From NCBI RefSeq assembly GCF_006517175.1, contig NZ_CP041186.1:6599074-6663073 (forward strand): a stretch of 64,000 nt of DNA. The letters are read 5' to 3'. The stretch comes from Persicimonas caeni. GTDB taxonomy: Bacteria; Myxococcota_A; Bradymonadia; Bradymonadales; Bradymonadaceae. This document shows, piece after piece, positions 37,659 through 46,635 of the stretch. The stretch's first letter is position 1, and every line of letters starts with the position of its first letter. A model generated the notes under the pieces. It worked only from the letters and a program-made list of their open reading frames with translations, was not told the origin of the DNA and did not search any database. The position numbers and the translations under genes were made by a program.

Positions 37659-38558
37659 ATGGCTACCGCCATTACGAGCGCCGAGCGACCCGATTGGCTT
37701 CCCGAGCATCTGTTCCCGTTCGACAGCCGCTTCGTGGGGGTGGACGGCCATCACATCCACTATGTCGATGAGGGCAGCGGGCAGGTGATCCTGTTCTTGC
37801 ACGGCAACCCAACGTGGTCGTTCTTGTACCGGCATATCATCGCGCGACTGAGCGACCAGTTTCGCTGTGTCGCACTCGACTTCCCCGGGTTTGGCCTGTC
37901 GACCGCGCGCGATGGCTATGGCTTTCGTCCGCAGGACCACGCGCACGTGCTCGGTGAGTTTCTCGATATGCTCGAACTCGACGAGATGCTCGTGATGTTG
38001 CACGACTGGAGTGGTCCGATCGGTCTTTCGGTGGCAGTCCAGCGACCCGAGCGCTTCGTGGGGTTCATCGTGGGGAATACGTTCGCGTGGCCGCTCGACG
38101 AGAAGTGGCGTTTTCGAGCGATGGCGCGGGCGGTTGGAGGGCGTTGGGGGGCGAGCGTCGAGCGGCAGTTCAACACCTTCGTCAACCTGGCGATGCCGTT
38201 GGCCACGACAAAGCATCTTCCTCACGAGGTGATGCGTTGCTACCGCAAGCCGTTCCCCTCGGCCGAGTCGCGCCGGCCCATTCACGTCTTCGCTCACGAG
38301 CTTCTCGCAAGCCACGGTTTTCTCTACGAGGTCCAGAAGAATCTGGGGAAGCTGCGCGAGCATCCGGCGCTGCTGGTCTGGGGCCAACGAGACGTCGCGT
38401 TCCGCGCCTCCGAGCGCGCGCGCTTCGAAGAGGTCTTTCCTGGCCACGAGCTCGTCTTGCTCGAAGATGCCAATCACTTCATCCAGGAAGACTCCCCAGA
38501 CGCGATTGCCGAGGCGATCGACGAGTGGGAGGATTTGGCGTGCAGTCACCTGCGTTGA
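37659..38558 (+). CDS. Haloalkane dehalogenase-like alpha/beta hydrolase
   Basis: A 299-aa cytoplasmic enzyme. HGNPTWSFLYR gives the oxyanion/halide Asn. The nucleophile elbow HDWSGPIG has Asp in place of Ser, followed by Trp, as in haloalkane dehalogenases. The catalytic His is in EDANHFIQED. A cap domain lies between about 140 and 215. These residues fit a hydrolytic dehalogenase (DhlA/DhaA group), although relatives include simple epoxide or ester hydrolases. No SD is clear at ATG 37659. Confidence 0.78.
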   Translation: MATAITSAERPDWLPEHLFPFDSRFVGVDGHHIHYVDEGSGQVILFLHGNPTWSFLYRHIIARLSDQFRCVALDFPGFGLSTARDGYGFRPQDHAHVLGEFLDMLELDEMLVMLHDWSGPIGLSVAVQRPERFVGFIVGNTFAWPLDEKWRFRAMARAVGGRWGASVERQFNTFVNLAMPLATTKHLPHEVMRCYRKPFPSAESRRPIHVFAHELLASHGFLYEVQKNLGKLREHPALLVWGQRDVAFRASERARFEEVFPGHELVLLEDANHFIQEDSPDAIAEAIDEWEDLACSHLR

Positions 38559-38596
38559 GGCGTAAGGAGGTCGCCGAGACTACTTAGTCGCCGAGA

Positions 38597-40459
38597 CTAC
38601 TTTTGGGCGTCGAGCGCCTCGATGCCCTTCTTCAGGTCGTCACGAATGCAGCCGTAACAATCCTCGAGGTTGAGCAGGCCGCAGCCGGTGCGGCCTTTGT
38701 CGGCGAAGTGCTCCAAGACTTCCACGGCGGCCGGATCGCCCTCGTCGACAATGGCTGCGATGGCTTCTTTACGCTGCTTGCACTCGTTGTTGTGGCGAAG
38801 CTCGATGCCGAGTTGGCGCCATTCGTCGAGGTCGTCGAGCCGTCCGGTGTTCTCGAGCACGTCACGGGCGCGGTCGCGCACCGCCGAGCGGCCTGCATAG
38901 GTGGCCAGTTCGGCCAACTTGCGGGTGACGTGGGCGGTGTCGAGGTGGTCTTCGACCAGCTTGCGTGCGTGCTCGGCGCGGTGGTCGCTGCGGTCGGAGA
39001 ATCGCTCGAGGACATGTTCGACGAGGACGGCGTCGTTGGCATACAGGGGCTCTTTGTCGAGCGCTTTGGCGTAGTGGTCGACGCTGGCTTGCCATCGGCC
39101 GCGTTCGCCGTTGACCCGGCCGCGCAAATAGTCGACGTGGGGGCTTTGGGCGAACTCTTTGTCGACTTTCTCGAGCGCTTCGAGCGCGGCGGTGGTTCGT
39201 CCCTCTTTGATATCCTCGAGCACCGGGACCAGCCCGGCGCTCTTCAAGAAGTCGCTACGTTCGCTGGTCAAATCACGTTCGACAGCTTCGCGCTCCTCTT
39301 CGGTCTGAGGTCCGCTCAGCCCGGTCGCGATCACGACAATCGGCAGGGCAAAGAGCGCCAGGAGCACCGCAGCGGTCAACGCCAATGTGATGCCCTGGGT
39401 GGCCGCGCTCTGTTGGCGAAGCCATCTCCAGGCACGCTCGATGTGCGGGTAGGCGAGTTCGCCGGCACGTGGCACCGCTTTGGTGATGCTGTCGAGTGAG
39501 CGGGACGCCGCCGCGGTCGTGGACGGGACCAGATTCGGTGCCGGTGGCTCTTCGAGAAGCTCGTCGTGCAGCGCCTGGGCGCTCGGCGGGCGCTTGGGAG
39601 GAGACTTGGAGAGCAGGCGCTCGACGAGGTTGGCCAGATGAACAGGAATATCGGCGTCGCCGGCGACTTTGGCGAGCGGCTCGGGCTGCTCGGTCAGGTG
39701 CATCGCCATGACGCGCGCGGGGCTGTCGTCGTCGAACGGCGGCCGGCCGGCGAGCATCTCGTACAGGATGACGCCGAGGCTGTAGAGGTCGGAGCGTCCG
39801 TCGACTTCGCCGCCGGCGGCCTGCTCGGGGGACATGTACCGGGGCGTGCCCCACACCGTGCCGGCCTTGGTCAGTTGCGCCTCTTCGTGCTCCTCAGTGA
39901 GTCGGACCTTGGCCACGCCAAAGTCGAGGATCTTGACGAAGTCGGCGTCGCCCTCGCGCTCGACGAGCATGATATTCTCGGGCTTGAGGTCCCGGTGGAC
40001 CACGTCGAGCTTGTGAGCGCGCGCGAGCGCCGAGGCGATTTGAGCGGCGATGTGGGTGGCGCGATCGGGGGCGAGCCGGCCGTGTTCGGCGAGTTCGTCT
40101 TCGAGGGTGCGTCCTTCGAGATACTCGATGACCAGAAAGAACGTGCCGTCATCCATGCGACCAAAGTCGCTGGCCGAGCAGATATTGGGGTGGTCGATGT
40201 TGGCCGCGGCTTGAGCTTCGCGCTGGAAGCGCTCGACGAGTTCTTGGCGTTGGGTGATTTGGGGGCGGAGCACTTTGACCGCCACGGTCTTCTTCATCAG
40301 GGTGTGTTCGGCACGATACACCGCACCCATAGCTCCCTCGCCCAGGCAGTCCTGAACAAGGTAGCGCCCCGATAAAAGCTCGCCGGTCAACGTGTCGGAC
40401 GGTGCGGCCAGTTCGCTCGGGACAGCGCCGGCCTCCACGGTTGGTTGCTCATCAGTCAT
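38597..40459 (-). CDS. Transmembrane Ser/Thr protein kinase with TPR-like region
   Basis: A 620-aa Hanks-type kinase; start at ATG 40459 (MTDEQPTVE), since the upstream frame runs into a terminator hairpin. Kinase domain about 30-290: glycine loop LGEGAMGAVY, VAVKVLR, catalytic loop HRDLKPEN, DFG and SPE all intact. One transmembrane helix lies near residues 354-378. The extracytoplasmic part is helical, TPR-like (TTAALEALEKVDKEF), and ends with several Cys (GCGLLNLEDCYGC). It likely senses an envelope signal; substrates are unknown. A 60-nt gap separates its start from the terminator of a candidate small RNA. Confidence 0.92.
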   Translation of the reverse strand: MTDEQPTVEAGAVPSELAAPSDTLTGELLSGRYLVQDCLGEGAMGAVYRAEHTLMKKTVAVKVLRPQITQRQELVERFQREAQAAANIDHPNICSASDFGRMDDGTFFLVIEYLEGRTLEDELAEHGRLAPDRATHIAAQIASALARAHKLDVVHRDLKPENIMLVEREGDADFVKILDFGVAKVRLTEEHEEAQLTKAGTVWGTPRYMSPEQAAGGEVDGRSDLYSLGVILYEMLAGRPPFDDDSPARVMAMHLTEQPEPLAKVAGDADIPVHLANLVERLLSKSPPKRPPSAQALHDELLEEPPAPNLVPSTTAAASRSLDSITKAVPRAGELAYPHIERAWRWLRQQSAATQGITLALTAAVLLALFALPIVVIATGLSGPQTEEEREAVERDLTSERSDFLKSAGLVPVLEDIKEGRTTAALEALEKVDKEFAQSPHVDYLRGRVNGERGRWQASVDHYAKALDKEPLYANDAVLVEHVLERFSDRSDHRAEHARKLVEDHLDTAHVTRKLAELATYAGRSAVRDRARDVLENTGRLDDLDEWRQLGIELRHNNECKQRKEAIAAIVDEGDPAAVEVLEHFADKGRTGCGLLNLEDCYGCIRDDLKKGIEALDAQK

Positions 40460-40520
40460 CGCGAACAATTGTGCGAGATTTCGCGCAGAATTGCGAGGGC
40501 GTTGGTATAAAAGTTGGACA

Positions 40521-40558
40521 TAAAAAAGAGGCCGCGGCCAACTTTCGGCCGCGGCCTT
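40521..40558 (-). terminator. Intrinsic terminator, leftward
   Basis: An 11-bp GC stem (GGCCGCGGCC core) with a short loop and a T6 run on the minus strand, 62 bp upstream of the kinase start. Confidence 0.82.
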
Positions 40559-40720
40559 CGAGACCGGCGTGGAGGGGACGCCGGCCGCTGGGGGCACCTG
40601 AGAAAGCGGGGTGCTCCAGAGCTACACCGCTGCAATTTGCGGATCGGGTGCGATCCGCGCACGACGCTCCAGTACCTTGGAGTTCCCCCCTCCATACAAA
40701 TGTACTGTCTATGTGACTAA
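40521..40720 (-). ncRNA. Candidate structured small RNA (~170-200 nt)
   Basis: It reads leftward from about 40700-40715 to the terminator at 40521. In order it has a 5' GGAGGGGGG, a hairpin CUCCA/UGGAG (40667-40682), an 8-bp perfect hairpin GCGGAUCG-CACC-CGAUCCGC (40639-40658), and a hairpin CCGGCGU/ACGCCGG (40564-40584). The loop of the last, CCCCUCC, is complementary to the 5' GGAGGGG and could form a pseudoknot. A possible promoter is TTGACG (40746-40741) with TACATT (40725-40720), though its spacing is short at 15 bp. No known family recognised. Confidence 0.5.
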
Positions 40721-40780
40721 ATGTAGGCAGGTGTGCGAGGCGTCAATGGCGGAATGCAAATGTGCGTCGGCCGAGCGGGC

Positions 40781-41542
40781 TCAATCGTCGCCAGAGCGAT
40801 GCACGGCAGGGTCGAGCAAATGGGAGGGGTGGACGTTGCCCAGGGCAGCCAACATGTTATTGCGCGCCTCGGGCACGGTCTGCTCGATCTGGTCGAGCAA
40901 TCGCTTGGCCCATTTGCGACGGGTCTGCACGCTGCCGCACAGGTTGCAGGGGATGATGGGAAACTCCATCAACTCGGCGTACTCGGCAATCTCATCTTCG
41001 GCCAGGTAGATGAGCGGGCGGATGACCTCGAAGCGGCCGTCGTCGGTGGTGTACTTGGCGGGCATTGCCTGCATGCGCCCCGCATGGGTCAGATTGAGCA
41101 GCAGCGTCTCGAGGCTGTCGTCACGGTGGTGGCCCAGCGCGATTTTGTTGCAGCCCAACTCTTCGGCGGTGGTGTAGATAATCCCGCGGCGCATGCGGCT
41201 GCAAAGCGAGCAGGGCGTGGCGCCCTCGGGCAAGGTGTCGACGACGATGGAGTAGGTGTCGCGCTCGCGAACCAGGTAGGGGATGTCGAGGGACTCCAGA
41301 TACTCGTCGATGATCCCGTGCGGGTAGCCAGGTTGTTCCTGGTCGAGGTGGAACGCGGTGAGTTGGAAGTTGAAGGGGGCGCGTGCGCGGATGTCACGCA
41401 GCAAGGCGAGCATAGTGTACGAATCTTTGCCACCCGACAGGCAGACCAACACATGGTCGTCGGGCTCGAGAAGGCCGAAATCGCCGGAGGCTTGGGTGAC
41501 TTGCTTTCGAAGACGGCTGGAGAGTTGAGCCAGACGGTCCAT
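40781..41542 (-). CDS. ttcA: tRNA 2-thiocytidine(32) biosynthesis protein TtcA-like
   Basis: A 253-aa ATP-pyrophosphatase. ATG 41542 has AGGAG 8 nt upstream; an upstream frame start lacks one. The PP-loop SGGKDSYTML lies near residue 38. Two CxxC motifs, CSLC and CNLC, would hold the [4Fe-4S] cluster, and GHHRDD completes the TtcA pattern. It adds sulfur to C32 of certain tRNAs. The length is slightly shorter than E. coli TtcA (311). The sulfur donor route is not in the window, though sulfurtransferases are. Confidence 0.85.
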   Translation of the reverse strand: MDRLAQLSSRLRKQVTQASGDFGLLEPDDHVLVCLSGGKDSYTMLALLRDIRARAPFNFQLTAFHLDQEQPGYPHGIIDEYLESLDIPYLVRERDTYSIVVDTLPEGATPCSLCSRMRRGIIYTTAEELGCNKIALGHHRDDSLETLLLNLTHAGRMQAMPAKYTTDDGRFEVIRPLIYLAEDEIAEYAELMEFPIIPCNLCGSVQTRRKWAKRLLDQIEQTVPEARNNMLAALGNVHPSHLLDPAVHRSGDD

Positions 41543-41782
41543 CGCACGAGCTCCTGGAGATACATCACGGACGACCACCAGGCGAGAAACAGCGCCCGGT
41601 GCAGGCGCATTTCTTTACCTGCACCGGACGCTTCTCGTAAAGCGAAGTCACAACCGCTGGGTGCTGCTTGGCGGTCGTCGCTCGAGTGTCGTCTGGAAGC
41701 GAGACGTATCCACAGAGACCTGCGTCAAATCCCCACCGTAGTGCTCCGGGTCAGACCACGGGTAGTGCTCTGGGTCAGACCA

Positions 41783-41956
41783 CTAATTCGGTTTTTCGGT
41801 CGGGTCGTCGGCCGTGGCTCCAAAGACCCACGTGCCTGGATTGGGTTTGACGTCTCCCGACAACTGAACGGTACGGATGCGCGGGCTCCCGCAGTAGCGA
41901 CATTGCGCCTTGGGCGGGAAGTTGTACTGTCCGCAATCGCGGCAAGCCGCGGCCAT
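41783..41956 (-). CDS. Small zinc-ribbon protein
   Basis: A 57-aa protein. ATG 41956 is supported by GGGAG 9 nt upstream. Two CxxC knuckles (CRDC and CRYC, 11 residues apart) form a rubredoxin/zinc-ribbon site. The C-terminus is short and unstructured. Family unassigned; such proteins are often nucleic-acid or acyl-carrier accessory factors (the OB/zinc-ribbon DUF35 type is one option). A tandem of two 22-bp repeats (GTAGTGCTCCGGGTCAGACC type) lies just past its stop, at 41739-41783. Confidence 0.6.
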   Translation of the reverse strand: MAAACRDCGQYNFPPKAQCRYCGSPRIRTVQLSGDVKPNPGTWVFGATADDPTEKPN

Positions 41957-42224
41957 GAGGTGATCTCCCTCAGACGTAGGTGCCTCGTTGCATCCTTCAG
42001 TGTGGCGGGTGAGTTCGGGCAACTTCCAAAGGTTCGCGATAAGATATTGCATCGATTCCTTTCCCCGTATGATCTCAATTGCGAGCCCCCGCTCGCTTCC
42101 ATGAGCTACTTGATCGAAGGGTGTATGGGTGCTGGGTCACCGCCTTCGACCTGAGCTGAGTGACTTCGCTCCGTGAAGTCACTACTGACGATTGCTTCGG
42201 TACGACACTACGACTGCGACAAAC

Positions 42225-42440
42225 TCAGTCCGCTTGGGTGACCGATTGGACGTTGGTCGCGTGCAGCCCTTTGGGGCCGCGGTTGAGCTCGAATTCGACG
42301 ACTTCGTCGGCTTTCAGCGTCTTGAAGCCATCCTGCAGAATCTGGCTGTAATGCACGAAGATGTCCTCATCCTCGCCATCAATGTTGATAAAGCCATAAC
42401 CTTTAGCGTTGTTGAACCACTTGACTGATCCCTTCGGCAT
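42225..42440 (-). CDS. CspA-family cold-shock protein
   Basis: A 71-aa single cold-shock domain with RNP1 KGYGFINI and RNP2 DIFVHYSQI. ATG 42440 follows GAGGGG. It binds single-stranded RNA/DNA and melts mRNA structure. The upstream 440 bp are unusually AT-rich near 42655-42730 and gene-free, consistent with a long 5' leader as in cspA, though no cold box was identified. Confidence 0.95.
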   Translation of the reverse strand: MPKGSVKWFNNAKGYGFINIDGEDEDIFVHYSQILQDGFKTLKADEVVEFELNRGPKGLHATNVQSVTQAD

Positions 42441-42879
42441 TGCTTGTCCCCTCTAAAGCCTCGAGAATAAAAATTAATCACGATTACGTTCTCGAAGTGC
42501 GCGTACCAACCAGTACACCACTTCTTAGTTGCTGGACGCTTCGTGGCGTCAGCAGTAAGGTCGGGCTTGTCGGATACCCCTCGCCTTTCGGCGCCGACGC
42601 TCTCCCTCCTCACATTTGAAAGCCTAAGTGCGCCCCCGCCTACCTGTGAAGATGGGGTGTCAAATTATTTTTCGCCCCCAAAATTACAAATCCCACCCCC
42701 ACGTATTTTGGTCTATTTCGATCATTTGGCGGCGTGGAAAGATACACCCAGACAAGAAGAAGGCCGTTTGAGCGCATGATTGGCCAGTCAGAGGGCAGGA
42801 TCTTCTTGTCAGCGAAGTGGGCGATCAGGTGGGGAGTTTTGACCGATCGGTAGCGATCACCCCCCGATCGGCGGTGTAT
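42441..42879. other. Gene-free interval (csp promoter/leader region)
   Basis: It contains an AT-rich patch (about 42655-42730) and, at 42843-42871, the hairpin CCGATCGG ... CCGATCGG just past the AmpG-like stop. The patch may carry the leftward csp promoter; the hairpin may terminate the permease transcript. No gene seen. Confidence 0.6.
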
Positions 42880-44166
42880 TCAGCGCCCGGGGCGAAGCCC
42901 GGTCATCTTCTTGCGGCTCAGCCAGTAGAGGAGCGCCAGCCCGGGCAGGGCTGCTGCGGTCGTCGCCACGAAATAGGTCGTCCACCCCATCCAGGCGACA
43001 GCGTATCCGGCGCCCGACGATGTGAGGGTGCGCAGCCCCGACGACAGGGCGGTCAACAGCGCGTATTGGGTGGCCGTGTACTCTCTTTTGCAAAGCGCGC
43101 TCAGGTAGGCGACGAACGCGGCGGTGCCCAGGCCGCCCGACAGGTTCTCGACGCCGATGGTGGCGGTCAGGAGTTGCATGTCGTGGCCGGCGTCGGCCTG
43201 CAGGCTAAACATCAGGTTAGAGGCCATCTGTAGGACTCCGCCGACCCACAAGGCGCCGACGATGCCGAGTCGACGCACCACCAATCCGCCCAAAAAGACG
43301 CCCGCGATGCTCGCTGCCAGCCCGTAGGTCTTGGCGATATTGGCAATCTCGACCTTCGAGAACTCCAGGTCGACCAACAGGGGATTGGTCATCGTGCCGG
43401 CGAGGGCGTCGCCGAGCTTGTAGAGCAGGATAAAGGCAGCAATCGCCGCCCAGCCCTTGCGGCTGGCGAAGTCGCGCAGCGGGCCGACCACTCCTTCTTT
43501 GAGGTGGGCGAGGGTGCTTGCTGGACACTCCTGCGGCTCGTCTTTGTCGGGCTCGGCGCTCATTAGGGTGGTCGCGAGTCCTACCGTGACCAGGCCTGCC
43601 ATCACCAGGTAGGTGAGTTGCCAGTCGCCGCTCCACTCGGCGATGTATAGCGCGCCGGCGCTCGCGGCGAGCATGCCCACACGGTAGCCGAAGACCGCGG
43701 CCGCCGCCCCGGCGCCTTGTTCGTCGTCGTCGAGTCTCTCGACGCGATAGGCGTCGATGACGACGTCCTGACTCGCCGAGATAGCGGCCACCCCGAGCGC
43801 GGCCATCGCGCACCAGAAGGCGTCTTGGCCGGGATCGCACATCGCCAGCGCCCCAATCGCGCCCATGAGGGCGAGTTGGAGGACGAAGATCCAGCCTCGC
43901 CGAAGCCCCAGCAGTTTGCCGAAGACGGGCACCTGGAGCCGGTCGAGCAGGGGCGCCCACAAAAACTTGAAGTTGTACGGGAGAGCCGTCGCCGCAAAGA
44001 GCCCCACACTTTTGATGTCGAGCCCCTCTTCGAGCAGCCAGAACGTCAGCGTGCTGTAGACCAGCAGTCGCGGAAGCCCGCTCGAGAAGCCGAGCAAGAA
44101 GAGGGCGAGCATGCGCGGGTCGAGGTAGACGCGCATCGATGTCAGCCAGGATCTCATGGGGGTCAT
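42880..44166 (-). CDS. AmpG-like MFS permease
   Basis: A 428-aa, 12-helix major facilitator protein; ATG 44166 or 44157, neither with a good SD (a much longer frame is Arg/Pro-rich and discounted). The opening FLLGFSSGLPRLLVYSTLTFW is the AmpG signature, which imports anhydro-muropeptides for wall recycling. ASQDVVIDAYRVE in the middle is also typical of AmpG. Closely related permeases transport other solutes. No ampD/nagZ genes are nearby. Confidence 0.85.
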   Translation of the reverse strand: MTPMRSWLTSMRVYLDPRMLALFLLGFSSGLPRLLVYSTLTFWLLEEGLDIKSVGLFAATALPYNFKFLWAPLLDRLQVPVFGKLLGLRRGWIFVLQLALMGAIGALAMCDPGQDAFWCAMAALGVAAISASQDVVIDAYRVERLDDDEQGAGAAAAVFGYRVGMLAASAGALYIAEWSGDWQLTYLVMAGLVTVGLATTLMSAEPDKDEPQECPASTLAHLKEGVVGPLRDFASRKGWAAIAAFILLYKLGDALAGTMTNPLLVDLEFSKVEIANIAKTYGLAASIAGVFLGGLVVRRLGIVGALWVGGVLQMASNLMFSLQADAGHDMQLLTATIGVENLSGGLGTAAFVAYLSALCKREYTATQYALLTALSSGLRTLTSSGAGYAVAWMGWTTYFVATTAAALPGLALLYWLSRKKMTGLRPGR

Positions 44167-44348
44167 TGTGGCGTAGTCAGGTTGCAGATGCGAGTTTTTT
44201 GGGGGACGGGGTGGTAAAGGGGCAAGGGGCTGGGAATCATGGGTTTTTGGGCTTTGTGTCTGGGGGGGCGTGTCTAAGGTCGGTGGTGTCGAGCCAGACG
44301 GCGTTGCCGTCGGCTTGCTGGTGCGGACGAGCCGGGAGGAGGCGTCCC

Positions 44349-44540
44349 ATGGAAGCATTCGAAGAGGTGCTCGCCGAGGTTTTTGCGTGGGTGCGTCTGG
44401 GCATCGAAGTGCTCGGCGCGGTGCTGTGCTCGGCGCTGATCGTCCGCGGCGGCCACGGGAGTTCGACCGCGTCGCGGATGCGCCGCCCACCGAGACCAAC
44501 GAGCAGCCGGGGGTTCGAACGTGGACACCGTCCAGCATAG
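44349..44540 (+). CDS. Short membrane protein, DUF1622-like, probably truncated
   Basis: A 63-aa frame with an excellent GGAGGAGG 7 nt before ATG 44349. The first 40 residues (VFAWVRLGIEVLGAVLCSALIV) look like the first helix of DUF1622 membrane proteins. The C-terminal half is then Arg/Pro-rich and unlike the family, so a frameshift or truncation is likely. Its end overlaps the DUF202 gene start by 20 bp, suggesting coupling. Confidence 0.45.
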   Translation: MEAFEEVLAEVFAWVRLGIEVLGAVLCSALIVRGGHGSSTASRMRRPPRPTSSRGFERGHRPA

Positions 44541-44961
44541 TACATCTCACCAACCCGAAGGCGAGCGTCGCCAGGGCAAGTCGAAGAAGAAGCTGAGCCG
44601 GCGCACCAGCCTGGCTTTCGAGCGCAGCGTGGCGGCCTCCGACCGCACCTTGATGGCCAGCCTGCGCACGGCGCTGTCGATGATCAGCTTCGGCTTTGCC
44701 ATCTTCGAGGGGTCGACCTTTTTGGCCCAGGCCGAGGAGTGGTCGGCCGCCGGGCCGCAGCGACTCGGGTGGGCGTTGGTCCTCGGGGGCACGCTGTTGC
44801 TGTTCATCTCGCTTTGGGAACACGTGCGCTACGTGCGCAATCTCAGCTACAGGACCGGCAATGAGATGCCCGTCTCGGGCGCGCTGGTCTCGGCAGTCAT
44901 CTTTTTGTTGTTGGCGCTGCTGGTCATCATCAACTGGATCTTCAAATTGGGCATTTTCTGA
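44521..44961 (+). CDS. DUF202 (YidH-like) inner-membrane protein
   Basis: A 146-aa protein from GTG 44521. The charged N-terminus is followed by SDRTLMASLRTALSMISFGF, typical of DUF202, and three transmembrane helices (about 45-67, 82-98, 118-142). Function unknown; family members are small multispanning proteins found beside transporters and sulfatase genes. It is the first complete gene of the plus-strand island and lies 95 bp before sulfatase 1. Confidence 0.78.
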   Translation: MDTVQHSTSHQPEGERRQGKSKKKLSRRTSLAFERSVAASDRTLMASLRTALSMISFGFAIFEGSTFLAQAEEWSAAGPQRLGWALVLGGTLLLFISLWEHVRYVRNLSYRTGNEMPVSGALVSAVIFLLLALLVIINWIFKLGIF

Positions 44962-45056
44962 CGCTTTCGAGCAACGGCGGGGCTCGCGCCGTCTGCGAGG
45001 ACCGCGACGACATCGACAACTCGCAGCCGTACAACTTTTAGCAAGGGGAGGGCGCG

Positions 45057-46538
45057 ATGAGCCCAGCGAAAAAACGCAAGCCCAATATTCTGGTGTTGTG
45101 GGGAGACGACATCGGGACGTGGAATATCAGCTATCACAACCGGGGGATGATGGGCTATCGCACGCCCAATATCGACCGCATCGGCGAGGAGGGCGTGGGG
45201 TTTACCGACTACTACGGCCAGCAGAGTTGCACGGCCGGGCGGGCGGCGTTCATCACCGGTCAGAACCCCATCCGCACCGGCCTGACCAAGGTGGGCATGC
45301 CGGGCGCCGACATCGGTCTGCAGGCCGAAGACCCGACCATCGCCGAGTTGCTCAAGCCGCAGGGCTATGTGACCGGCCAATTCGGCAAAAACCACCTGGG
45401 TGACAAGGACGAGTTTCTGCCGACCAACCACGGCTTCGACGAGTTCTACGGCAACCTGTACCACCTCAACGCCGAAGAGGAGCCCGAGCACCCCGACTAT
45501 CCGAAAGACCCGAAATTCCGCGAGAAGTTCGGCCCGCGCGGGGTCATTCACAGCTTCGCCGACGGGCGCATCGAGGACACCGGGCCGCTGACCCGCGAGC
45601 GCATGAAGACGATCGACGACGACGTCACCGATCGCACCTGCGAGTTCATCGAAAAGGCCCACAAGGACGACAAGCCGTTTTTCGTGTGGTGGAACTCCAC
45701 GCACATGCACTTTCGCACCCATATCAGCGAAGAGATGGAGGGCGTCAGCGGCCAGGGCCCGTACAACGACGCGATGGTCACCCACGACGGCCACGTCGGC
45801 CAGATCCTCGACAAGCTCGACGAGTTGGGCATCGCCGAGGACACCATCGTGGTCTACTCGACCGACAATGGCCCGCACTACAACACCTGGCCCGACGCGG
45901 CGATCACGCCATTTCGCAGCGAGAAGAACTCCAACTGGGAGGGAGCGTTCAGGGTGCCGGCGTTTGTGCGCTGGCCGGGCAAGATCCCAGCCGGCGAAGT
46001 GCTCAACGGGATGGTCGCCCACCAGGATTGGACGCCGACGTTTCTGGCGGCGGCGGGCGTGCCCGACATCCAGACAAAACTCGCCAAGGGCTACAAGGCG
46101 GGCAAGAAGAAGTTCAAGGTCCACCTCGACGGTGTCAACGTGCTCGACTATCTGACCGGCGAGGTCGAGGAGAGTCCGCGCAACGAGTTCTTCTACGTCA
46201 ACGACGACGGCCAGTTGGTCGCGCTGCGCTACGGGGATTGGAAGATCGTGTTCTTGGAGCAGCGCGCCAAGACGCTGGCGCTGTGGGCCGAGCCGTTCGT
46301 GCCATTGCGGGTGCCCAAGATCTTCAACCTGCGCCGCGACCCATTCGAGCGCGCCGACGAGAACTCGAATACCTACTACGACTGGCTGCTCGACCACGCC
46401 TTCGTGCTGGTGCCCGCCCAGGCGCTGGTGTCACAGAAGCTGCAATCGTTCCGGGAGTTCCCGCCGCGCCAAGAGCCGGCCTCGTTCAACCTCGACCGGG
46501 TGCTCGAGAAGCTCAAGGAGGGCTACCGGGCCGATTGA
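45057..46538 (+). CDS. Sulfatase 1 (type I, cytoplasmic)
   Basis: A 493-aa alkaline-phosphatase-superfamily sulfatase. The signature SCTAGRAAFITG places the formylglycine precursor at Cys58 in a C-x-A-x-R context (Ala replaces the common Pro). Metal ligands are in WGDDIG near the start and STDNGPH later. There is no signal peptide, so it should act in the cytoplasm. It hydrolyses sulfate esters (substrate unknown) after Cys is oxidised to formylglycine. Start ATG 45057 follows AAGGGGAGG. The FGE gene that could activate it lies 400 bp downstream, past a palindromic insertion. Confidence 0.93.
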   Translation: MSPAKKRKPNILVLWGDDIGTWNISYHNRGMMGYRTPNIDRIGEEGVGFTDYYGQQSCTAGRAAFITGQNPIRTGLTKVGMPGADIGLQAEDPTIAELLKPQGYVTGQFGKNHLGDKDEFLPTNHGFDEFYGNLYHLNAEEEPEHPDYPKDPKFREKFGPRGVIHSFADGRIEDTGPLTRERMKTIDDDVTDRTCEFIEKAHKDDKPFFVWWNSTHMHFRTHISEEMEGVSGQGPYNDAMVTHDGHVGQILDKLDELGIAEDTIVVYSTDNGPHYNTWPDAAITPFRSEKNSNWEGAFRVPAFVRWPGKIPAGEVLNGMVAHQDWTPTFLAAAGVPDIQTKLAKGYKAGKKKFKVHLDGVNVLDYLTGEVEESPRNEFFYVNDDGQLVALRYGDWKIVFLEQRAKTLALWAEPFVPLRVPKIFNLRRDPFERADENSNTYYDWLLDHAFVLVPAQALVSQKLQSFREFPPRQEPASFNLDRVLEKLKEGYRAD

Positions 46539-46635
46539 GGTTGGCCCTGCGAGTTGATTTCGGCGGGGCGCCCTTGCTTGGCAACCGGGCCCCTCCGTCG
46601 GCTTCGCCGCCACCTTCCTGCGGCTTGGAGAGCTG

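Noticed and set aside
40521-40720. 6S, SRP or RNase P RNA
   Set aside because: No GGAAGGNAGCAGCC core for SRP, no RNase P core motifs, and the arrangement of short separate hairpins does not match the single long 6S rod.
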